The notes below the pieces were generated by a model, which was not told the DNA's origin, did no database searches, and saw only the letters and a program-made list of their open reading frames with translations. DNA of 64,000 bases from Diogma glabrata (Eukaryota > Arthropoda > Insecta > Diptera > Cylindrotomidae): NCBI GenBank assembly GCA_963693315.1, contig OY856187.1:426057748-426121747 (forward strand). The letters run 5' to 3'. Position 1 is the stretch's first letter. Each line of letters opens with the position of its first letter. The translations under genes and the position numbers were made by a program. Below, piece by piece: positions 46,708-58,873 of this stretch.

Positions 46708-48015
46708 AAAAAAAAAAAATTTTAAAAAACACACTTTTATTGAAAACGAACTAAAAACTAAAAAATAAATTTTGCATTGACACAACACGGTGTTCCAAAG
46801 AAACAAAGGTTATATTCAAACGTTAAACCTGTAATGAAGTCAAATATGATTTTTGTAAAAAAGGAAATGAAATAAACAAAAATTATTAAGTTGCAATCTT
46901 TTGTTGAATACAGTTTACATATAGGTTATATTCAAACGTTATAGGTTATATTCAAAACGTTAATAACTATGTTTGCTTTCAAACTGTAATAAGGAAATAA
47001 ATATTTAAATATCTTTTTAAACAATTTAACACAGATGGAAAAATTAGATGTACAGACTAGAATACTATTTAACTAGAAGTTTTGTTAGATAAATAATTTT
47101 CCGTTACAGTTTTTTACAAAAAATAAAAGTAGGTGGCGCAGTTAGCGTATTGAACGTATTACATCACATTTTGTAGTACATATAACTAATTTATAATACT
47201 TTAAAATAGTTGAATTAAGTTTTAGTATTTATGCTTATTACTTAATTAAGATTTAGAATTAGCACATTTTCTACATATTTATTGCCTTTCTATATTGACG
47301 CCACCTACTTTTATTTTTTGTAAAAAACTGTAACGGAAAATTATTTATCTAACAAAACTTCTAGTTAAATAGTATTCTAGTCTGCACATCTAATTTTTCC
47401 ATCTGTGTTAAATTGTTTAAAAATATATTTAAATATTTATTTCCTTATTACAGTTTGAAAGCAAACATAGTTATTAATAAAAGATTTAGGCTGTATTCTA
47501 AACCAAAACTTATTTGAAACTTATTTGTGGAGACTTACTTATTTGAATAAGTAACCTAAAGAGGTGACTTATTTGAAATTTTTTTTCCATAGAAAAATCT
47601 AATTCGATTTGACAGTGTCAAATATTTTTATGTTTGTTTACTAAATGATTTTCAGGAATAAAACTTCTTTTTCGATTCGTAATAAAATTGATGTAATAAT
47701 TTAAAATGAAAAAAATAGTTTTGAATTGATCAAATCAAATAAATCGTTTTAATTAAATTTATTTTCCAATTTGCTTTTTGTTGCTGTCAAAATAAGTATG
47801 CTAAATCGTTTAGAAAAGCTTTTAAATACTTATTTAAAATGGCGGAGAATAAGTAAGTCTACATAAATAAGTTTCAAATAAGTCGTCGTTTAGAAAACAG
47901 CCTTAACGTTTGAATATAACCTTTGTTTCTTTGGAACATCGGTCAATGCAAAATTTATTTTTTAGTTTTTAGTTCGTTTTCAATAAAAGTGTGCTTTTTA
48001 AAAAAAATTTTTTAT
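46708..48015. mobile_element. Foldback element with ~430-bp arms and a nested MITE
   Basis: Outer arms 46708-46828 and 47895-48015 (ACACTTTTATTGAAAACGAAC, TTTGCATTGAC, AAGAAACAAAGG) and inner arms 46958-47136 and 47302-47480 are reverse complements with few mismatches, around a 165-bp centre. The right arm is interrupted by a 414-bp MITE at 47489-47902. On the left, the phrase AGGTTATATTCAAACGTT is repeated three times between the outer and inner arm. No coding capacity was found. Confidence 0.8.
47489..47902. mobile_element. PIF/Harbinger-like MITE (414 bp)
   Basis: The terminal inverted repeats GGCTGTATTCTAAAC and GTTTAGAAAACAGCC are flanked by TTA on both sides (47486-47488 and 47903-47905). 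Further inside, ACTTATTTGAAACTTATTTG pairs with the right end. A 3-bp TTA/TAA duplication with ends starting GG is typical of PIF/Harbinger. No transposase. It lies in one arm of the foldback element and is missing from the other arm, so it is the younger insertion. Confidence 0.75.
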
Positions 48016-48920
48016 TTTTATTCTTAACGTGGTATGATGAATAACAGTTTTTGAAAACTCTTGCCTTCTACATTTTTAAATAAATGTTTGAATAAAAAGC
48101 AAAAACAATTAATTTTATATTTTCACTAAAACATAAAATAACACAAAATAAAAATAAAATATTAAAATCAAAATAAGTAAATAAGTTTTTAAATATAGAA
48201 ATTAAAACAATTAAATTTAAATTTTGATTTTAATATTTTGTATGTATGTATTGGGCCTCCTTAATCCTTACAAACATCAAACAAGTTAGGAAGTTTGAAT
48301 TGTTACAAACTAGAAAGTTTACATCTTATGACATTACGAAATCAAAGTTTTACGCAAACAACGAAAACGATTCTTCTAAGCAAAATCAATTTTATCTTAA
48401 ATTGAAATTTATTGACATTGATATGAAAATCCTCTCAAATCAATTCCCGAAATACTTTTTATCTTACGAACACAAACTTTTACGTTACATAATTTTCTTT
48501 TAAGTTCTTCTATTGTCATAAAAAGTTGAATTTATATTAAAGATAAATAACAAAACTTTTGTTTGATTTCTTTATAGTTTTCCTATTTTGTATGTATTAT
48601 TGTGGTACTTCAAAGTATAATAAAACTAAACTTAAAAGAGAAGAAATAAAAGGGACTATTAAGGAGAAATCCATTATAAAACAATTTCCTTTTCTAGTTA
48701 TGTTTGTTATTTTTCTGTTATTTAATTCAGATTGACCCGACCTTATCAATTTTGTATAATATCCTGCAATCTTTTGTACGAAATGATGTGAAAGTGGACT
48801 CTAAATGTAGGAATTTTAATGTTTGTTTATCACATAATAATCAGGAATATAAAAACAAATTAGTAAACATGTATTACGTTAACGGTTTTATGGGTAGGAG
48901 GTTGTTTATGTATTCTTAAT
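48016..48920. other. AT-rich sequence with two small unassigned frames
   Basis: Frames of 85 (48246-48503) and 71 codons (48704-48919) have mixed composition but no motif that I recognise and no plausible gene context. I cannot support them as genes. Confidence 0.4.
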
Positions 48921-51900
48921 ACTTGATTCTTCAATCTTGATTGATTCTTAGTCCTTGATTGTTGATTGTTGATTCTTGATTCTCGATTCTCGATTCATGA
49001 TTCTTGATTCTTGATTCTTGATTCTTGATTCTTGATTTTTGATTCTTGATTCTTGATTCTTGATTCTTGATGCTTGATTCTAGATTCTAGATTCTTGATT
49101 CTTGATTCTTGATTCTTGATCCTTGATTCTTGATTCTTGATTCTTGATTCTTGATTCTTGATTCTTGATTCTTGATTCTTGATTCTTGATTCTTGATTCT
49201 TGATTCTTGATTCTTGATTCTTGATTCTTGATTCTTGATTCTTGATTCTTGATTCTTGATTCTTGATTCTTGATTCTTGATTCTTGATTCTTGATTCTTG
49301 ATTCTTGATTCTTGATTCTTGATTCTTGATTCTTGATTCTTGATTCTTGATTCTTGATTCTTGATTCTTGATTCTTGATTCTTGATTCTTGATTCTTGAT
49401 TCTTAATTCTCGATTCTCGATTCTTGATTCTTGATTCTTGATTCTTGATTCTTGATTCATGATTCTTGATTCTTGATTCTTGATTCTAGATTCTTGATTC
49501 TTGATTCTTGATTCTTGATTCTTGATTCTTGATTCTTGATTCTTGATTCTTGATTCTTGATTCTTGATTCTTGATTCTTGATTCTTGATTCTTGATTCTT
49601 GATTCTTGATTCTTGATTCTTGATTCTTGATTCTTGATTCTTGATTCTTGATTCTTGATTCTTGATTCTTGATTCTTGATTCTTGATTCTTGATTCTTGA
49701 TTCTTGATTCTTGATTCTTGATTCTTGATTCTTGATTCTTGATTCTTGATTCTTGATTCTTGATTCTTGATTCTTGATTCTTGATTCTTGATTCTTGATT
49801 CTTGATTCTTGATTCTTGATTCTTGATTCTTGATTCATGATTCTTGATTCTTGATTCTTGATTCTTGATTCTTGATTCTTGATTCTTGATTCTTGATTCT
49901 CGATTCTCGATTCTTGATTCTTGATTCTTGATTCTTGATTCTTGATTCATGATTCTTGATTCTTGATTCTTGATTCTAGATTCTTGATTCTTGATTCTTG
50001 ATTCTTGATTCTTGATTCTTGATTCTTGATTCTTGATTCTTGATTCTTGATTCTTGATTCTTGATTCTTGATTCTTGATTCTTGATTCTTGATTCTTGAT
50101 TCTTGATTCTTGATTCTTGATTCTTGATTCTTGATTCTTGATTCTTGATTCTTGATTCTTGATTCTTGATTCTTGATTCTTGATTCTTGATTCTTGATTC
50201 TTGATTCTTGATTCTTGATTCTTGATTCTTGATTCTTGATTCTTGATTCTTGATTCTTGATTCTTGATTCTTGATTCTTGATTCTTGATTCTTGATTCTT
50301 GATTCTTGATTCTTGATTCTTGATTCTTGATTCTTGATTCTTGATTCTTGATTCTTGATTCTTGATTCTTGATTCTTGATTCTTGATTCTTGATTCTTGA
50401 TTCTTGGTTCTTGATTCTTGATTCTTGATTCTTGATTCTTGATTCTTGATTCTTGATTCTTGATTCTTGATTCTTGATTCTTGATTCTTGATTCTTGATT
50501 CTTGACTCTTGATTCTTGATTCTTGATTCTTGATTCTTGATTCTTGATTCTTGATTCTTGATTCTTGATTCTTGATTCTTGATTCTTGATTCTTGATTCT
50601 TGATTCTTGATTCTTGATTCTTGATTCTTGATTCTTGATTCTTGATTCTTGATTCTTGATTCTTGATTCTTGATTCTTGATTCTTGATTCTTGATTCTTG
50701 ATTCTTGATTCTTGATTCTTGATTCTTGATTCTTGATTCTTAATTCTTGATTCTTGATTCTTGATTCTTGATTCTTGATTCTTGATTCTTGATTCTTGAT
50801 TCTTGATTCTTGATTCTTGATTCTTGATTCTTGATTCTTGATTCTTGATTCTTGATTCTTGATTCTTGATTCTTGATTCTTGATTCTTGATTCTTGATTC
50901 TTGATTCTTGATTCTTGATTCTTGATTCTTGATTCTTGATTCTTGATTCTTGATTCTTGATTCTTGATTCTTGATTCTTGATTCTTGATTCTTGATTCTT
51001 GATTCTTGATTCTTGATTCTTGATTCTTGATTCTTGATTCTTGATTCTTGATTCTTGATTCTTGATTCTTGATTCTTGATTCTTGATTCTTGATTCTTGA
51101 TTCTTGATTCTTGATTCTTGATTCTTGATTCTTGATTCTTGATTCTTGATTCTTGATTCTTGATTCTTGATTCTTGATTCTTGATTCTTGATTCTTGATT
51201 CTTGATTCTTGATTCTTGATTCTTGATTCTTGATTCTTGATTCTTGATTCTTGATTCTTGATTCTTGATTCTTGATTCTTGATTCTTGATTCTTGATTCT
51301 TGATTCTTGATTCTTGATTCTTGATTTTTGATTCTTGATTCTTGATTCTTGATTCTTGATTCTTGATTCTTGATTCTTGACTCTTGATTCTTGATTCTTG
51401 ATTCTTGATTCTTGATTCTTGATTCTTGATTCTTGATTCTTGATTCTTGATTCTTGATTCTTGATTCTTGATTCTTGATTCTTGATTCTTGATTCTTGAT
51501 TCTTGATTCTTGATGCTTGATTCTTGATTCTTGATTCTTGATTCTTGATTCTTGATTCTTGATTCTTGATTCTTGATTCTTGATTCTTGATTCTTGATTC
51601 TTGATTCTTGATTCTTGATTCTTGATTCTTGATTCTTGATTCTTGATTCTTGATTCTTGATTCTTGATTCTTGATTCTTGATTCTTGATTCTTGATTCTT
51701 GATTCTTGATTCTTGATTCTTGATTCTTGATTCTTGATTCTTGATTCTTGTTTCTTGATTCTTGATTCTTGATTCTTGATTCTTGATTCTTGATTCTTGA
51801 TTCTTGATTCTTGATTCTTGATTCTTGATTCTTGATTCTTGATTCTTGATTCTTGATTCTTGATTCTTGATTCTTGATTCTTGATTCTTGATTCTTGATT

Positions 51901-53297
51901 CTTGATTCTTGATTCTTGATTCTTGATTCTTGATTCTTGATTCTTGATTCTTGATTCTTGATTCTTGATTCTTGATTCTTGATTCTACATTCTTGATTCT
52001 TGATTCTTGATTCTTGATTCTTGATTCTTGATTCTTGATTCTTGATTCTTGATTCTTGATTCTTGATTCTTGACTCTTGATTCTTTATTCTTTATTCTTG
52101 ATTCTTGATTTTTGATTCTTGATTCTTATTCTTGATTCTTGATTCTTGATTCTTGATTCTTGATTCTTGATTCTTGATTCTTGATTCTTGATTCTTGATT
52201 CTTGATTCTTGATTCTTGATTCTTGATTCTTGATTCTTGATTCTTGATTCTTGATTCTTGATTCTTGATTCTTGATTCTTGATTCTTGATTCTTGATTCT
52301 TGATTCTTGATTCTTGATTCTTGATTCTTGATTCTTGATTCTTGATTCTTGATTCTTGATTCTTGATTCTTGATTCTTGATTCTTGATTCTTGATTCTTG
52401 ATTCTTGATGCTTGATTCTTGATTCTTGATTCTTGATTCTTGATTCTTGATTCTTGATTCTTGATTCTTGATTCTTGATTCTTGATTCTTGATTCTTGAT
52501 TCTTGATTCTTGATTCTTGATTCTTGATTCTTGATTCTTGATTCTTGATTCTTGATTCTTGATTCTTGATTCTTGATTCTTGATTCTTGATTCTTGATTC
52601 TTGATTCTTGATTCTTGATTCTTGATTCTTGATTCTTGATTCTTGATTCTTGATTCTTGATTCTTGATTCTTGATTCTTGATTCTTGATTCTTGATTCTT
52701 GATTCTTGATTCTTGATTCTTGATTCTTGATTCTTGATTCTTGATTCTTGATTCTTGATTCTTGATTCTTGATTCTTGATTCTTGATTCTTGATTCTTGA
52801 TTCTTGATTCTTGATTCTTGATTCTTGATTCTTGATTCTTGATTCTTGATTCTTGATTCTTGATTCTTGATTCTTGATTCCTGATTCTTGATTCTTGATT
52901 CTTGATTCTTGATTCTTGATTCTTGATTCTTGATTCTTGATTCTTGATTCTTGATTCTTGATTCTTGATTCTTGATTCTTGATTCTTGATTCTTGATTCT
53001 TGATTCTTGATTCTTGATTCTTGATTCTTGATTCTTGATTCTTGATTCTTGATTCTTGATTCTTGATTCTTGATTCTTGATTCTTGATTCTTGATTCTTG
53101 ATTCTTGATTCTTGATTCTTGATTCTTGATTCTTGATTCTTGATTCTTGATTCTTGATTCTTGATTCTCGATTCTTGATTCTTGATTATTGATTATTGAT
53201 TATTGATTATTGATTATTGATTATTGATTATTGATTCTTGATTCTAGATTCTTGATTCTTGGTTCTTGGTTCTTGATTCTTGATTCTTCATTCTCGA
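48921..53297. repeat. 4.4-kb satellite of the 7-mer GATTCTT
   Basis: About 620 units of GATTCTT (AATCAAG on the other strand). Scattered variants include GATTCTC, GATTCAT, GATTCTA and GATTATT. Both edges are more variable than the core: 48921-49090 and 53165-53297, the latter with a run of GATTATT units at about 53185-53234. Because 7 x 3 = 21, the minus strand reads as an endless NQESRIK frame, which is an artefact. Confidence 0.97.
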
Positions 53298-53404
53298 CAT
53301 GGATTAAAAATGGTTCTTATTCGGCTGTGTGTATAGGTTCGTTTTGTTAATAACCAACCTTTGCTTTAATATTAAATATATTTAAGGATACTTTTCTTAG
53401 AGAT
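53298..53404. other. Short unique sequence after the satellite
   Basis: AT-rich with no features. It marks the sharp right edge of the array. Confidence 0.5.
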
Positions 53405-53680
53405 AAATTTTTTTATTTCATACTGATATCTAAAACAAAATCGGATTATTTATGGTACAAAAAGTTGAACTTTAATGTCTTAGGACTTTATAAAAATTTT
53501 TAAAGTCCTAGGACGTTAAAGTTCAACTTTTTGTACCATAAACGTTGAACTTTAAAATCCTAGGACTCTATAAAATTTTATAAAGTCCAAGGACGTTAAA
53601 GTTCAACTTTTTGAGCAAAATTTAAAACTCTTTTCTTTTTGTTTTAATAAATTCCCAGTATGAAATAAAATTTTGTATTT
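53405..53680. mobile_element. MITE with two internal tandem hairpins
   Basis: The outer ends (TTTTTTTATTTCATACTG at 53408-53425 and CAGTATGAAATAAAATTTT near 53657) are inverted repeats. Inside are two consecutive near-perfect hairpins, 53451-53540 and 53543-53607, both built on GTTGAACTTTAA, TCCTAGGAC and their complements. Non-coding. Confidence 0.65.
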
Positions 53681-54139
53681 ACCTCAAACGAAAAGTGTTT
53701 TTAAAGGCACTCACTAGTAATTTCGGCCTCGGCTAGACGCTTCGGCCGTAAACAGCTAGCTCGTACTTTAAAGTTTCACTTTTCGTTCTAGATAAATAAA
53801 TAACTATTATTAATTTATGAAAGTTTAGTCGTCATTTAATTTTTTATTGAATAAAGCTATCTGTTGTTATAAAAAGTAAAAAACTGACATGTTGAATTGA
53901 TATCACAACTTTTTATAGTTTTTGTGAATTTAATTCGTTTTATTTTGCAAGCTCAACCATTTTTTGTGTTAACGAGAGCAATGAGAAAGAAAACTAGAAA
54001 AAATTGTCAACAATACGACATTTCCTTTTTATTTGTTTTATTTTTTGGTCCATTTTCCATAAAAAAATTGAAGAGATCTATTAAGAAACAAAAAATAAGT
54101 TTTTCGTTTGATTCTATGTGAAATATAGTTTATTTTCCT
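53681..54139. other. Sequence with small inverted phrase, no gene
   Basis: AACGAAAAGTG (53690) and CACTTTTCGTT (53784) flank a GC-richer stretch (TTTCGGCCTCGGCTAGACG, CTTCGGCCGTAAACAGC). The 74-codon frame at 53897-54121 is unrecognised. Confidence 0.45.
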
Positions 54140-54425
54140 ACAAAAGATGAAAACATTGTTTTTTTCGTGAGTAAACATTTGTTTACGAGACGCGCTAGCG
54201 TCAATTGAGACATGTTTACGAACGAAAAACATTTTTATCTCGCGTACGAAATGCAATTTTTTCTATGAGAGTATTTACTATAAATTATAAAGTTAGAAAT
54301 CGACAACAAAACATTCAAAATTCATATTCTATTTTTTCATGGTTGCGTTAATTAAAATATTTTGTAAAATTATATGAAAAACCATAGCAACTACAAAGTG
54401 TTATTATTTTTACACTAGTAGAATA
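54140..54425 (-). repeat. Dispersed repeat family 4, copy 2
   Basis: This is the inverse copy of 39052-39344, with the same block order on the minus strand. It contains ATTTTTATCTCGCGTACG and TCAATTGACGCTAGCGCGTC (read on opposite strands). Confidence 0.7.
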
Positions 54426-56196
54426 GACTTTCCATTTGTTATCATAGAAAAATAGTAGTTTAATTTAATCAATGAGTGTATAATGAAATAGTTTATTCTC
54501 AAGCAAAAGTTTAGAATTTGAGCGAGGCACGAGCGAGAATTTTAATTTGCGAGAGAATAAAATTCATTAAACACGAATCGATTACAATACTTTATTCTCT
54601 GACAAAGAATTGTGTATTATAAAAAATAAAAACATTTTCTTCAATTAAAACAATAAAGATTATTGTTTTAATTGATAAATCAAATTTCTTATTAAAAAAA
54701 CCTGATGATAATAAACCCCCATCTCATATAATCAACCAAGTTCAACTAAACGAAATAAAAGAATTTAACTCAAAATTTGATTTTTGAACAAAACTTATCA
54801 AAGCCATTGTGATTTTTATTTGAAAATAATTTTAATGAAATCAAAACAATTTGACCAATTTGAATCATACCAATTGAATAATGATAATTTTTATAGGAAA
54901 GTTTTCATTAGACAATAGGTTAAGTTCATTAGGCTATAGTTTAGAAAACAATACAATAATACATACTATTATTATCGATAAAACATACAAATAAGCTGAT
55001 ATAATTAAATGGAAGAGAATAAATATGTTTATTCTATGAATAGTGTTATAAAGGATGTGAATTTATTGTTTTAGGGGCAACTGGGGCATAATAGATGATA
55101 CCAGTCCTTTTTTTGACGGTTTTATTAGATGTTAATTGGAGTTTTTAGCCAATACTAGATAACTGATATATTTAACTTTATTTCAAATTTTTTAAGATTG
55201 TTAATTGTTTCTATACAAAATCTGTATTGCTTAGACAATGTACACAAAGTTGAGTTTAAACTTAGCTGTTATAACTGAATAAAGTGAAGAACAATTATTG
55301 TTGGTGAAATATACAAATTCTACAAATATTTTATAAGATTTTGTTTCGGTTTTCTTATTAGATACTTGCCCAATAAGGTTGCATAATACTTACGCGACTT
55401 TTTGATAGTTTTTCCTAGTATTTATGAATTATGTACATTAATTTCACAAACATTGCCACCGTAAATATAGCATAAATTAATTTTAAGTGTTGCTAATTAC
55501 TTAAAAATGTATAGTGATTTAAAATTTGGTTTCGATATAGTTTAGAGACGATTAATTGCCTTGGGTTCTTTGATATAGTGATGAAATTAATGTACAAAAA
55601 GTACAGGCGTACCGGAGTAGTTCAAAATTTGAATTGCATTTAGTCTCTAGCTCTTCTCTATCCCAAAAACTTGGTTGGTATTATATTATTTTATAATAAT
55701 CAAATACGGTATTTATATCTATCCATTTTTTTACGATCACCTAACTCAAATTTTATTCTCTATCTAACTAAACAAATCCATTTTTCTTATCGATTAACAA
55801 TAAGGAATAAAATGAATGTACAAAATGAAAATTGTCAACCCATGATAATTTTTTTATTTGTTTTTTACCATGATACAATAGCAAGGAAAAAAATTTGTAA
55901 AAAAGCAACAACAGAAAAAATCTATATATAATTTGTCAGTTGGAAATCTTTCGCACAATTGACAGGAGAACAAAAAAAATTTATTTCTGTCCTGAAATAG
56001 AGAATTGAGTAGACAGTTTGTACACGAATAACTTAATATCCTTTTCTTTATTTCTATATTATTGGAAGATTCTTTGTTATATTATTTTATCATAGAACAC
56101 ATATTGATATATAGTTTAGTATGATTGATAAGAGGGTTTCAATGTTATCATTGAAAGCTCATCATTAAAATCGGACTTTCTTTTTTCAACGGATGG
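54426..56196. other. AT-rich sequence, no gene supported
   Basis: No recognised protein segment. The 86-codon frame at 55671-55931 is low complexity and unassigned. Confidence 0.45.
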
Positions 56197-56552
56197 AGGA
56201 TTGTTTTTGATGATCTAAAAATTTTTTGTAAATCTGTTGTCACGGATGTGATGACTGCGCATGCTCCAGTTCATGCTATTGACATATGAGCTAACGCGAG
56301 ATGTCACATACCACTTGCCATAGCAGCGAGCTATAATTAGTCAGGTTGATATCTTAGGAGTGCTAGCAGATGAACTAAATTCATTCAACGGTAGCTTCCT
56401 CAATCTTAGATATGAAGTATTACTTACTTACATCACACTATTGCTGGTAGAAGGAATTAACTTGCATATAACTGTATGTTTGCACTTAAATCGTTGAGGC
56501 TGACAGTGCATATAACATGATCAAGGAATATGTCACTTTCTGTAGTATTTTA
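56197..56552 (+). repeat. Dispersed repeat family 2, copy 3
   Basis: The block order follows 21366-21706 and 23221-23568: ACGGATGGAGGATTG, GTTCATGCTATTGACATA, GATGAACTAAATTCATTCAACGG, TTAAATCGTTGAGG and AAGGAATATGTCACT. All three copies in the window are on the plus strand. Confidence 0.6.
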
Positions 56553-56734
56553 TTTTTATTTTCTCATTTTTTATCATTATTCCAACAGCAATAAGAAATC
56601 AGACTCCAACAACAATTATAAAATAAGAGTAAAATTGTGTCTCATAAATCTTTTGAATCAAGTTTTACTGTTAAAAAAGTTTAGAATTGTTAAAAATAAA
56701 TCTAAAAACATTTGCGACAAATTAAACCTAAAAT

Positions 56735-58055
56735 ATATGAAGGGGCTGAAATCTCAAGGCTCTGAGATTCAAGACTTCGGTCTGGGCTAAGGATTTTGAT
56801 ATAGTTTTCGGCCAAACACTTTTATAAGGACTTTGTTTTTAGTTTTGGGCAGCGATGTATATCAAACATAAAACTCTTTGTTAAAGGACATGTATTTTTT
56901 TATCTCTGTTTTAAATTTATTATAAAACTAACGCGAAACATCAATACGTTGCCGGAAAAATTATAACAGATCATAATTTAACATAATTTAGTGAAAAGAT
57001 GAATCAATCAGCAAACTACTCAAAAACCTCTCCATTTAGCGTTTCGAGAAAATATTACACAACCAAAAATTTTATATTTCTTCCAAAATTCCAAAAATAT
57101 TGTAAAATTAAATAAAATCAAAAATTTATAAAAATATTCGAAAGATTATTACAAAATCAAAAATTGAATCTTTTTTCAGAATTCTAAAAAGATTCGAAAA
57201 TTCTAAATTCACAACTTCAAATATTCAATCTTTTTTCAAAATTCTAAAAATATTGTAAAAATTATAACAATATCAAAATTGAAACTTTTTTCAAAATTCC
57301 AAAAGTAATAATAAAATTTAAAATTTTTCCAAAATTCTAAATATATTCCACAAATTCTTACAAAATCCAAATTGAAACTTTTTTAAAAATTCTAAAAATA
57401 TATATAAAATTCAAAATTCACAATTTCAAAAATTCTATTTTTTGCAAAATTCTAAAAATATTGCAAAAATTTCAACAAAATCAAAAATGAAAACTTTTTC
57501 AAAATCCCAAAAATATTCCAAAAGCTATAACAAATTCAAAAATTTCCATGTAAAATTTCATGTTCAATTACATTTCATGTTATAAAAATATCTTATTTTT
57601 TTTTTCTAAACAATTGGATAAAAAAATAAATGCAAATCATTTTTTGACACACTTGACAATATTTTTTTGACAAACTTATAATGCCATAATTCTCAATAAT
57701 AATAATAAAGTTCCTTTTATACAAATAATTAATTAATTATTTTCTTTTTATATTTTATTTTATTTTTTTCCAAAAAAAAAAATAGATAAAATCATTCTTT
57801 TAACATTTTTTTGACAAACTTATAATGCAATAATCTAGTTTTGATCTCACATATCAATCCCGAGCATTAAGATTTTTCCACATTCATTATTACTATACTC
57901 ATTATCACTTAAAATGCCAGCAGACAGACATATATTTTGTTTTTTGCTTTTTTGGAATCGTTATAACCTAAAACGTCGAGAAATGCCAACACGAGTTGAA
58001 TTTCACTTTTGGCTCATGAATGTAATACTTAGGTCTTTCAGAACGAAGTAATTAT
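56735..58055 (-). repeat. Dispersed repeat family 3, copy 2
   Basis: This is the inverse copy of 27960-29545 and shares both ends and the internal tandem arrays (about 57040-57550 and 57620-57850). It lacks the GGCCGGCC segment and has fewer tandem units. The long-inverted-repeat transposon begins about 20 bp beyond its end. Confidence 0.75.
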
Positions 58056-58074
58056 TAAATAATGGTGCCAAACT

Positions 58075-58548
58075 GATAGTCTGGGAGCCCGCCTACATAA
58101 ACAGCAACTCATAAATACTCTTCTATAATTTTTTGTGTGGCTTAATTACGCCTAGTCTACCACTTTTTTTTCTCTATCATAATTTTCTTAGCCGCGGCTT
58201 TTTCTCTCCAGTAATTTTTAAACTTGTCAATATCGTATTAAGCTAAAAATTTATAGATACTCTATTTTTAAAAAACTTAATACCAAGAGAAATTCATGAA
58301 TCGCGAGAGAACAAACTTGTCCGACAAAAATTTCGATACGTTAAGGGTATCTACCGAGTGAAACATGTAATAATAACAATTTCGAAAAATTTATGGATAA
58401 CAACCTGATTTTTATGAAAAATGCTTCAAAAAGGTAAGTAAAATCACGTCCTTACATCGTCCGACAAGACAGATTTGCCAATTTTCCAGTCCGACAAGCG
58501 GACATTGACATTCTCACGGCGACCTAAAATTTATTCATAACCGTCGGA
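58075..58548 (+). repeat. Left terminal inverted repeat (~470 bp)
   Basis: It pairs with 60460-60927. It contains GTCCGACA at 58319, 58459 and 58489, and TCGGACAA at 58543. Confidence 0.85.
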
Positions 58549-58873
58549 CAAAAAGAAATTAACATATTATAGAGCAGAACTTACCCTGTAGTACAAGTGG
58601 CGGACAAACATTTCGTGCCAAATCAATAGTCCGACAAAAAAACATCGATCGGCAACATCATTTCAATACTTTATTTTTTCCAAGTTCATAAATAATTTTA
58701 GTTTCATTAATTATAATAATAAATGAATGGTAAGGAATGTGAATAGTTAATAACATGTATTAAACTAATAATAGGAACTTTTATTAACAATTTCATTAAA
58801 TAAATAAAAAAATATATATATGAAGAAACGTAAAAAATTTTTTTTACTCTTCATCAGAGTTATCAAAAAAAGT

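Noticed and set aside
49080..49950. Long minus-strand frames reading NQESRIK repeats
   Set aside because: They are the 7-bp satellite read in triplet; 21 bp gives seven residues without a stop. No start context, flanking exon or other protein feature.
48921..53297. CRISPR array or telomeric repeat
   Set aside because: There are no spacers between repeats, and the unit GATTCTT is neither the insect TTAGG type nor at a sequence end. It is a simple satellite.
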